Source: an uncultured Dysgonomonas sp.
GTDB taxonomy: Bacteria > Bacteroidota > Bacteroidia > Bacteroidales > Dysgonomonadaceae
Length of the DNA stretch: 11,771 bases
Reading direction: 5' to 3'
NCBI GenBank assembly: GCA_937995835.1
Contig: CALKIV010000049.1
Coordinates: 1-11,771, forward strand
The position numbers were made by a program, and so were the translations under genes. Under the pieces are notes generated by a model. It had not been told where the DNA came from and searched no databases. It worked only from the letters and a program-made list of their open reading frames with translations. Positions 6,301 through 11,771 of this stretch are shown piece after piece (within the stretch, counting starts at the first letter, position 1; every line of letters begins with the position of its first letter).

Positions 6301-6840
6301 TCACTCTGCCAGTCCTGCTTCTTTTTTGAATAGGTGGATCTGAGCTTCAAATTCCTTCAGTTGTTCTTCATCTATGATTCCTTTTTGCTGATCGAATGTT
6401 TTGTAGAATCGAGGTAGCGAAAAGGTGGTGATGATGTTGGCTCCACAGGAAGGGAAAAATGCTTTTGCTGCATTCATCACATTGCCTCCACCGTAGCCTC
6501 CGGGTGATGTGCTCATGAGCAGCATGGGCTTGTTTCTGAAGATGTTCATATCGATGCGAGAGCACCAATCGAACACGTTTTTGAAGGCTGCGGAGTAAGT
6601 CCGATTGTTTTCGGACAGCGAGCAGATAATAATATCTGCCTGATCCATTGCTTTTATAAAGCTGTGTGCCTGATCGGGATAGCCTTTTTCTTCTCGGTCG
6701 ACGGAGAAGATTGGCATCTCAAAGTCATTCAAATCCAGCAGATTGACGTCTACGTTTTTGATATACGATAAGGCAAATTTGACTAGTTGTCTGTTGATAG
6801 ACTGTGAGCTGTTGCTCCCAGCAAAGGCTGTTATTTTCAT
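6301..6840 (-). CDS. NAD(P)H-dependent FMN reductase (flavodoxin-like)
   Basis: This 179-aa protein belongs to the NADPH-dependent FMN reductase family, cytoplasmic flavodoxin-fold enzymes that use NAD(P)H to reduce FMN, quinones or azo compounds. The FMN phosphate loop is GSNSSQSINRQL at residues 8-19. The second binding region is SLSENNRTYSAAFKNVFDW (74-92), matching the family pattern in which a loop leads into LKNxxDW. The third is STSPGGYGGGNVM (110-122). The length is typical and the ATG at 6840 begins directly with the first beta strand, MKITAFAGS. In the second loop Ser-Glu-Asn stands where many relatives have Pro-x-Tyr-Asn, a mild change. Substrate is unknown. No clear promoter was seen upstream. 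Confidence 0.88.
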   Translation of the reverse strand: MKITAFAGSNSSQSINRQLVKFALSYIKNVDVNLLDLNDFEMPIFSVDREEKGYPDQAHSFIKAMDQADIIICSLSENNRTYSAAFKNVFDWCSRIDMNIFRNKPMLLMSTSPGGYGGGNVMNAAKAFFPSCGANIITTFSLPRFYKTFDQQKGIIDEEQLKEFEAQIHLFKKEAGLAE

Positions 6841-7496
6841 ATTTTCTTAAACTTCTATTGTGGTTTAGATTGTGGTATAGATAATAAGTGCAATATAATA
6901 ATATAAGGGCAGTTTATGGCTCTTTTTAGTCGTGAAAAAAGCGACGATGTGTTTTAAGGTTCTAAGAACCTTATTTATTATCAGTTTCAAATATGTTTTT
7001 TGACATTTTATTTTTGTAAAATCTCTAATACTCAATGTGGGATTAAAAAAGCAGAATCGGACAAGGAATAAGAAGTGCCTTAAATAGGCGAGAGAGGCTT
7101 TGTTTGAGTATGATTCTAGAAACCACCCCATTTATAACATTGCCTCTCTCTATGGATAATATTTTGTTGTTATACCATTATCGTGATTATAAAAGTAGGG
7201 AATTTTGTCGATCAAACCTTTTTATTTTGATCAATAAAGGTTAATGAAGTGTTACATTTTTCTAATCTGATGCAGAAAGGGAGAGAAGAAAGGAAATAGG
7301 TATGGGAGGCTCTGGGGTACGAAATTGGGTTGAGAGCTTTCAATGCATTGATGACATCAATAAATTTTCTCCACGCGTAGTAATCCTGATGGCGGAGAAT
7401 TTGCAAAGAGCAACCGTAAACACGTTTTCGCTCTCCTTGATACTCTTATTAAACAGACTAAGTTGAAAGAGATATTATAGAATTAAAAAACTCAAT
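6841..7496. other. Gene-poor stretch, ~650 bp
   Basis: No convincing gene is seen. Two minus-strand open frames (6865-7131 and 7212-7406) have odd composition and no recognisable motif. The second stays open upstream to about 7455 and contains GERKRVYG and HQDYYAWRKFIDVINALK, so it may be a fragment of a lost gene. There are two dyads: TAAGGTTC-TAA-GAACCTTA (6955-6973), and a hairpin at 7215-7242 in which AACCTT and AAGGTT flank TTGATC. Either could be a terminator or a protein-binding site. Confidence 0.5.
6955..6973. repeat. Perfect 8-bp inverted repeat with 3-bp centre
   Basis: TAAGGTTC and GAACCTTA flank TAA. It lies about 115 bases upstream of the FMN reductase gene. It could be an operator dyad or a small terminator stem; no strong T-run follows. 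Confidence 0.4.
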
Positions 7497-7829
7497 TTAA
7501 TTATCGAGAAGAATCTCTTTTACTCTATTTATTTCCTTTCTAACTTCATCCTTCGTCGCAAATGCTTTAGAGTCCATCTGATAATCTTCTTCGAACTCAG
7601 AAAATCGACTAGTTATTGCTTCCAATTCAGAGAAAATTTTGTTCTCGACACTTGTCAATGTGCTTTCGTCAATTTCTAATACATATGAATAATATAATTC
7701 ATCACAAAAAGTAGACTCATCAATCTCACCTCTAAGGTAGAGGTCTATAATATAATACAAGAAACGCTTATCTGATTTTTGATACATATCTAAAATTATG
7801 GTTCTATAGGAGAATATTGGAAATGCCAT
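7497..7829 (-). CDS. Colicin D-immunity-like protein, orphan toxin immunity
   Basis: This 110-aa acidic helical protein resembles the colicin D immunity family. It has the order YYIIDLYLRGEIDESTFCDEL (residues ~25-45), then a helix ending SELEAITSRFSEFEEDYQM, then EVRKEINRVKEIL near the end. In colicin D immunity the order is LAKLFLASKITAIEFSER, then AAERFEPDADRANYEID, then EVRSILEKF. Such proteins block a cognate toxin domain by an acidic surface. An internal ATG at 7787 would give the usual shorter form. Directly upstream are a toxin C-terminal tail and an Rhs core remnant, so this looks like the immunity half of a toxin-immunity module whose toxin has been deleted. The tail's stop lies 14 bases before the ATG at 7829. 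Family match is by eye. Confidence 0.65.
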   Translation of the reverse strand: MAFPIFSYRTIILDMYQKSDKRFLYYIIDLYLRGEIDESTFCDELYYSYVLEIDESTLTSVENKIFSELEAITSRFSEFEEDYQMDSKAFATKDEVRKEINRVKEILLDN

Positions 7830-7843
7830 ATACTATTTGTTTT

Positions 7844-7918
7844 TTAATCATTTAAGATTTCTAAGTTGTAATATTTTCCATTCTTCGTTATTTCTCTAGC
7901 ATACATCAATGCTCTGGA
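7844..7918 (-). pseudogene. C-terminal tail of a deleted toxin tip
   Basis: A 24-codon frame, SRALMYAREITKNGKYYN followed by LEILND and TAA, ends 14 bases before the immunity gene. It is in a different frame from the Rhs core just upstream. That position, last codons then immunity gene, is where an Rhs toxin domain ends. The rest of the toxin appears deleted, with the junction at about 7906-7918. Confidence 0.5.
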
Positions 7919-8210
7919 TCTATACTCGTAAACCTCCCCATTGCAGAATCATAATACCTCGCTGCATAATCATAGGTGTTGAGCTAGAGTCTGGTGTCCA
8001 GCTCTTTGCCATTGTACTTGAACCGCTGTTCATGTTCGCCCTTACTCTCGGCAAAAGCCATCCCAAATGAATAATAATGAGTATATTGGTCTATTGTACC
8101 ATTGGCATCAATCACTACACGATTATTCCCCAAATGATCGGTAAGGTAATAATAATATTTCTTTGTTACAGCATCGTATTAATTGAAATCGTGGGCTTTA
8201 ATATTTAATA
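7906..8210 (-). pseudogene. Rhs/YD-repeat core remnant, broken
   Basis: The minus strand reads YYYYLTDHLGNNRVVID, then HYYSFGMAFAE, YKYNGKEL-type FKYNGKELDTRL, then LNTYDYAARYYDSAMGRF and TSIDPE. This is the conserved C-terminal core of Rhs-family polymorphic toxins, just before the variable toxin tip. It is dead. A TAA (8181-8179) interrupts it near the start, and a TAG (7986-7984) replaces the usual Gly of the GLNxYDYGARYYD motif. A Pro is changed in YYDP, and the frame ends at TGA (7908-7906) just after the DPE that normally leads into DPLAEKY. The large N-terminal part is absent, so this is an orphan tip cassette and not a full gene decayed in place. Confidence 0.9.
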
Positions 8211-8222
8211 TTTCCAATAATG

Positions 8223-8615
8223 TTATTTGATAAATGTTTTTTCCTTTAGATTACTGATGTTATTAGCTTTTAATAGAGAGTCTACCTGCATATGGCTCAA
8301 TGGTCCGATTAATGTATCTCCAAAACATAATTCAATCGAGTTATTCTTTGCTAAAATAGCATACCATCGTAATTGCTCTTTGCTGTTTTTTTCTACAAGC
8401 ATTGTTCGGTGACTCCATTTTACGTTTTTTATGTCCTCTATTCTTTTCTCAAAGCATAAATCACTCGAAAGAGTGTAACCAATATCTCCATTATCATAAT
8501 AATCACCCCATGTAACTACATAATCATCTGTAATATGTTTTATCCTAAACCAATTTGCGGATGGACAGGATGTTAAGAGTACTAAAACCATTATTTGCAG
8601 GGCTGCTTTCTTCAT
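8223..8615 (-). CDS. Small lipoprotein, possible orphan immunity protein
   Basis: This predicted 130-aa lipoprotein starts at the ATG at 8615; an ATG at 8642 would add nine residues before the signal. The signal MKKAALQIMVLVLLTSC has lipobox LTSC with Cys17. The mature domain is about 110 residues and beta-rich (ITDDYVVTWGDYYDNGDIGY, RWYAILAKNNSIELCFG), with a helical Lys-rich end. I recognise no family. It ends only about 13 bases before the Rhs remnant in the same direction. In polymorphic toxin loci, small lipoproteins in this position often protect against periplasmic toxins. That role is inferred from context only. Confidence 0.6.
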   Translation of the reverse strand: MKKAALQIMVLVLLTSCPSANWFRIKHITDDYVVTWGDYYDNGDIGYTLSSDLCFEKRIEDIKNVKWSHRTMLVEKNSKEQLRWYAILAKNNSIELCFGDTLIGPLSHMQVDSLLKANNISNLKEKTFIK

Positions 8616-8691
8616 GTCATATCCTTTATAAGTGTTTATCAAAAAATCACAACCACATTTGTTTAAGGTCCCTTGTAAAAAAACTGTTTAT

Positions 8692-8910
8692 CTATTTCTT
8701 ATATTTCCATAAGTTGCTGTCAGGATAAAAGTATCGAAATATCATTTTCATAATTTTACAGCCAATAAAAACACCCATCATTAAAACGAGGATATAATTA
8801 AAAATAAGATGCTTGTCGTATAGTGACAAAAAATAGTAGAAGATAAAATAAAGGATCAATAGCCCCAATATAATTTCTTCAATATACCAACCAATAAGTT
8901 TTTTATTCAT
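8692..8910 (-). CDS. Two-TM small membrane protein B
   Basis: This 72-aa protein has two hydrophobic helices at about residues 9-28 (EEIILGLLILYFIFYYFLSL) and 36-55 (LIFNYILVLMMGVFIG), and a basic tail (DSNLWKYKK). Its ATG overlaps the last eight bases of the preceding gene (ATGAATAA), so the two are almost surely translated together. No family is recognised. Paired small membrane proteins in toxin cassettes can act as immunity against pore-forming toxins; here that is only a contextual guess. Confidence 0.55.
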   Translation of the reverse strand: MNKKLIGWYIEEIILGLLILYFIFYYFLSLYDKHLIFNYILVLMMGVFIGCKIMKMIFRYFYPDSNLWKYKK

Positions 8911-9106
8911 CTTTTTTTCTGAAAATATTTATAACCATACCTAGAGTAACTAAAGATGCGATAGGCAAGCCGATATAATATACATATCTAATAAACTTGA
9001 ATGCTTCCAAATCTTTTTTAAAAAGCGTTAAACATACTACTATGAAAAAGATAGGTAATGCAGCCTTATCTGAAAATTTCACAAGAAAGTCTATCGTTTT
9101 TTTCAT
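8903..9106 (-). CDS. Two-TM small membrane protein A
   Basis: This predicted 67-aa protein starts at the ATG at 9106 (MKKTIDFLVKFSDKAALPIFF); 13 more codons upstream are open to 9145. Helices lie at about residues 14-32 and 42-60, with a charged end (FRKKDE). It overlaps the next gene by eight bases. Directly upstream, an open segment ends in VRVERPEEK and a stop at 9114-9116, seven bases before this ATG. That layout recalls the toxin tail and immunity gene at 7844/7829. The function is unknown. Confidence 0.5.
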   Translation of the reverse strand: MKKTIDFLVKFSDKAALPIFFIVVCLTLFKKDLEAFKFIRYVYYIGLPIASLVTLGMVINIFRKKDE

Positions 9107-9366
9107 TTGCCATTTATTTTTCTTCTGGACGCTCCACTCTAACATTCTTAATCATTTACAGGCTCAACATATAATTGAACCTACAAATACTGACCGATCT
9201 GACTCTTCCATTCGCATCGTCATATAAGGCATTATGAAGTTGAAGAATTGTACAACTAATGCATTATAAATATACGAATTATAATACATATAAAATAAAA
9301 AATATAAGCTTTATTGCATTGGATAGTGAAGAACATAAAGAGGTTATTCTTCTTAAATTTATCTAG

Positions 9367-9453
9367 CAGAGAGGATGGGATTCGAACCCACGATACAGTT
9401 ACCCGTATACTACCTTTCCAGGGTAGCTCCTTCAACCACTCGGACACCTCTCT
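9367..9453 (-). tRNA. tRNA-Ser(GGA)
   Basis: This 87-base class II tRNA lies on the minus strand. The acceptor arms are AGAGAGG (from 9453) and CCTCTCT (to 9368), with discriminator G73 at 9367, as expected for serine. The anticodon stem CTACC/GGTAG encloses the loop CTGGAAA, giving anticodon GGA, which reads UCC and UCU. The long variable arm is TATACGGGTAACTGTATC, and the T-loop GGTTCGAATCC is intact. The 3' CCA is not encoded. Its 3' end faces the toxin/immunity block. Confidence 0.95.
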
Positions 9454-9698
9454 GTGTTTCTTTTTTTTGTAGTGGTGCAAAGATAGGCTATTTTTTGATT
9501 ATTGAAAGCACTTGCCTATACAAAAATGTATACATTAAAAATAATCAAATACGAGGAGCTGAAAACCAGAAATATGAATCAAATTAACTATGTTTGACCC
9601 GCAAAATATTTAAGCATAAAAATGCACGTTAGGATGATGCCAAATTCCTACCTAGAGAAAATATATTATGAATATTAACATATTATGAATTCAATTTT

Positions 9699-10892
9699 AT
9701 GAAGGTGAAAATTATAAGTGTTTTATTGATCGTTCTTTGTACTTTCAGTTTACCTACCTCGGCTCAGTACAGAAATTTTAATATAAAGGAGCCTAACACA
9801 TCAGTAGAACTCGTACAGATTGATTGTAGAGAATATAGCACTTTAGTGCATTTGAGATACAAGAACAACAATGCAGCATGGATAGGTGCAAATGAAAAAT
9901 TTCATATCATAGATTTAGACACAGGAAAGAAATATAAAATTATAAATGCTTTCAATATTCCTATTTCTAATGGAGAAAAAGTGCACATGTTTTCTAGTGC
10001 AGATGAGGTGTTTCATTTTACCTTGGAGTTTGAAAAACTTCCAGAATCGACCTCCAGAATAGATATCCTTGAGGGTGTGGAGAATGGATTTGACTATCAT
10101 GGAATAGAATTATCAAAAGAAGCCGAGCCTGCCAATTTTATTGATATACATGATTTTATATCGGAGAGTCCTCTAAAAGAATTTGGATACTATTATCAGG
10201 AAGGAAACGTTGTTCACTACTATAATCATAAGGGGTTATCTGTCATCGTAAAGTTATTTTACTCAACAGATTATGGAAAATATTACCAAGCACACCTTCT
10301 GGTTCAAAACCTTACGGGCAGAGATGTGCTTTTGAATCCGGATGAGATCACCTCTCAAATGCTGATAAAAAAGAAAATAAAAGACGGCAAGGTGCTAAGC
10401 TACAATGAATACATGAAAAAAATTAGCAGAAGTCAGATGTGGAGTAGCATAGGCGTAGCACTGGGCGAAAGTTTTGGAAGTATGAATGCAGGCTATTCCA
10501 GCAGTACAACGAACACCAATGCTCAGGTCTATTCTAACTCGTTTGGTTTTGCCAACGGATATGTCAATAGCAGCTACGGCAGTGCATACGGCAGCGCATA
10601 TGGCGCTAGTAGTTCCAGCACATCGATAAGTGGTTCGAGCACTACGACCTCTTATGATGGAATGAATGCCTACCTAGCTCAGCAAAATGCCAGATCCAAT
10701 GTGGCGAATTATGAAAATCAGCAACAGCAGATCAAACAATCATTAAGTGATGGCTACCTTAAGATCAATACAATACCCAATCAAACTGAATATGTAGGGT
10801 ACATAAATATATCGCACAAAAAAGCCCAGCAGTTTAGCCTAAATATTCCGATAAACGGCTCAATCTATCAATTTTTGTGGAATTTTGAGTAA
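9699..10892 (+). CDS. Secreted protein with Ser/Gly/Tyr-rich segment, unknown
   Basis: This 397-aa protein starts with a clear signal peptide (VKIISVLLIVLCTFSLPTSA, cleavage after about residue 22 before QYRN). The N-terminal half is beta-rich and contains EKVHMFSSADEVFHFTLEFE, LPESTSRIDILEG and DYHGIEL. This resembles a conserved domain I associate with Bacteroidales secreted proteins, though I cannot name it. Residues about 262-320 are low complexity, rich in Ser, Gly, Tyr, Ala and Thr (YGSAYGSAYGASSSS). A Gln-rich stretch then precedes a short beta-like C-terminus. There is no lipobox, membrane anchor or obvious type IX sorting domain. A -7-like TATGTTTG lies at 9589-9596, about 100 bases upstream. 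Confidence 0.8.
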   Translation: MKVKIISVLLIVLCTFSLPTSAQYRNFNIKEPNTSVELVQIDCREYSTLVHLRYKNNNAAWIGANEKFHIIDLDTGKKYKIINAFNIPISNGEKVHMFSSADEVFHFTLEFEKLPESTSRIDILEGVENGFDYHGIELSKEAEPANFIDIHDFISESPLKEFGYYYQEGNVVHYYNHKGLSVIVKLFYSTDYGKYYQAHLLVQNLTGRDVLLNPDEITSQMLIKKKIKDGKVLSYNEYMKKISRSQMWSSIGVALGESFGSMNAGYSSSTTNTNAQVYSNSFGFANGYVNSSYGSAYGSAYGASSSSTSISGSSTTTSYDGMNAYLAQQNARSNVANYENQQQQIKQSLSDGYLKINTIPNQTEYVGYINISHKKAQQFSLNIPINGSIYQFLWNFE

Positions 10893-10936
10893 ATAGAAAA
10901 AGCCTCTGCATATGGCTCATTTCAGACAATCAAGGG

Positions 10937-10954
10937 GGGGGATGAATATCCCCC
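10937..10954. terminator. Weak hairpin between convergent genes
   Basis: GGGGGAT and ATCCCCC pair around a 4-base loop (10937-10954), between the convergent genes ending at 10892 and 11001. There is no T-run on either side, so termination is uncertain. Confidence 0.3.
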
Positions 10955-11000
10955 TCAACTTTCATCTTTGCTGATGTTGCTATCTACACACAAGATATGC

Positions 11001-11321
11001 CTACTCAGCATCGGTGTTAAAGCGCCACTCTTTGGTCACATGATCGAAGATGATCAAAAACTCTTTGATAGAGGGCAATTTTAAGCTCTTGCTTCGTGCC
11101 AACAGAGCATCTCTGATGCCTTGCAGATTGGACACCAAATTGTTCCAGTCGGAAATGCGCTCATAAACCAAATTGACCTCAGCCATATTATTCGCTTTCT
11201 TGATCGCCTTATTTATTTCTTCTACCAGAGAGGCAATGTTGTCCATCTTATACTTGGCTACAATCTTGTTGTAGGCAGCCAAATATTCATTCATTATTTT
11301 TTCTCTATCTATTGCAGTCAT
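11001..11321 (-). CDS. Helical 106-aa hypothetical protein
   Basis: This 106-aa protein is predicted almost fully helical from its residue pattern (IMNEYLAAYNKIVAKYKMD, LVEEINKAIKKANNMAEV, LVSNLQGIRDALLARSK). A mixed C-terminus contains IFDHVTKEWRFNTDAE. It has no signal peptide or membrane helix, so it is probably cytoplasmic. An internal ATG at residue 10 is an alternative start. A TATATTTG -7-like box lies at 11384-11377 on the minus strand, about 55 bases upstream, though the -33 element is poor. I recognise no family. Confidence 0.6.
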   Translation of the reverse strand: MTAIDREKIMNEYLAAYNKIVAKYKMDNIASLVEEINKAIKKANNMAEVNLVYERISDWNNLVSNLQGIRDALLARSKSLKLPSIKEFLIIFDHVTKEWRFNTDAE

Positions 11322-11513
11322 AGCCGTTGTTATTAAGAGGTTATAACTTCAATTTAGCAAGAAATTAGAAAACAAACAAATATAATTTCTCAAAAACGAC
11401 AAGCTCTCTCTTCATTTCTTATCCTTTTTATTGTATATCCATTTTTCTGCATATCTTTATACATCTTCCACTTTTGTGACAAAACATTTCGCTTAACAAC
11501 AAAAACAAGACAT

Positions 11514-11678
11514 ATGAATATAGCAGATTTTATAGATAGCATGATTTCCATTGCCGTAGGTGTCATGATCTACGCCACGGGAATGAAGCCGGGTGAGCAC
11601 TCTAAAAAGATGAAGATAGCAGGACTGGTGGTCATCGTTATAGGGGTGATACTCTTTTTCGAGAAACTGTTTCGCTGA
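11514..11678 (+). CDS. 54-aa two-TM membrane protein
   Basis: An ATG at 11514 opens a 54-codon frame ending in TGA at 11676. The protein has a first hydrophobic helix (MISIAVGVMIYATGM, residues ~10-24), a charged turn (KPGEHSKKMK) and a second helix (IAGLVVIVIGVILFF), ending EKLFR. This is the hairpin pattern common in small Bacteroidota inner-membrane proteins; the positive loop suggests it faces the cytoplasm. The gene is followed 39 bases later by a strong terminator hairpin, which supports it as a real transcription unit. The function is unknown. Confidence 0.65.
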   Translation: MNIADFIDSMISIAVGVMIYATGMKPGEHSKKMKIAGLVVIVIGVILFFEKLFR

Positions 11679-11717
11679 GGTTTTCAGCCTATATGCAACA
11701 CGCCTTAATTGGAAATA

Positions 11718-11763
11718 AAAAACCACCGATTGGCACCGTGGCACAATCAGTGGTTTTTATTTT
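11718..11763 (+). terminator. Rho-independent terminator
   Basis: Arms 11718-11732 and 11744-11758 pair over 15 positions with one mismatch (AAAAACCAC and GTGGTTTTT at the base), around an 11-base loop. ATTTTT follows. The A-rich left side means it could also act leftward. Confidence 0.8.
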
Positions 11764-11771
11764 TCAGCTGT

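Noticed and set aside
9256..9587. Open frames on both strands across the tRNA region
   Set aside because: They are translations of the tRNA-Ser gene.
11493..11744. Minus-strand 83-codon frame
   Set aside because: It is the reverse of the 54-aa two-TM gene and reads through the terminator hairpin; composition is random.

Overview
The window looks like a Bacteroidota chromosome, most likely Bacteroidales. Several intergenic regions carry the Bacteroidota -7 promoter element TAnnTTTG. Shine-Dalgarno sequences are mostly weak, most lipoprotein signals are of the Bacteroidota type, the tRNA gene does not encode CCA, and a broken Rhs core reads like those of Bacteroidales. I cannot assign a genus. 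No database search was run; every family call comes from motifs read by eye.

Left part (1-3700), a phage-like immunity and replication module. Four genes run leftward: a 110-aa unknown, a small single-pass membrane protein, a winged-helix replication initiator and a DnaC/IstB-type helicase-loader ATPase. Divergent from them is a CI/LexA-like S24 repressor. The roughly 480 bp between them holds several copies of one palindromic operator (AACTCAATTGAGTT). The perfect copy fills the spacer of the leftward early promoter, so the layout reads as a lysogeny switch. Two copies of a structured intergenic repeat of about 95 bp, in the same orientation, flank the module. The prophage or integrative element presumably continues beyond the left edge.

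Middle (3700-7500), host-like accessory genes. A leftward lipoprotein and a rightward NlpE-like lipoprotein that lacks the CxxC motif are divergent. A rightward two-pass membrane protein follows; its leader shares sequence blocks with that of the NlpE-like gene. A leftward cluster then holds an FMN-dependent NAD(P)H oxidoreductase and two tiny membrane proteins. About 650 bp (6841-7496) hold no gene I trust.

Region 7497-9250 is AT-rich and reads as a graveyard of polymorphic toxin cassettes, all leftward. It contains a broken Rhs core with in-frame stops, the last ~24 codons of an otherwise deleted toxin tip, and an intact immunity gene resembling colicin D immunity. Upstream lie a small lipoprotein and two overlapping two-TM proteins that may be further orphan immunity genes. 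A tRNA-Ser(GGA) gene lies beside this block.

Right part (9450-11771): a secreted 397-aa protein with a Ser/Gly/Tyr-rich segment, a leftward helical 106-aa protein, and a 54-aa two-TM protein followed by a strong terminator hairpin.
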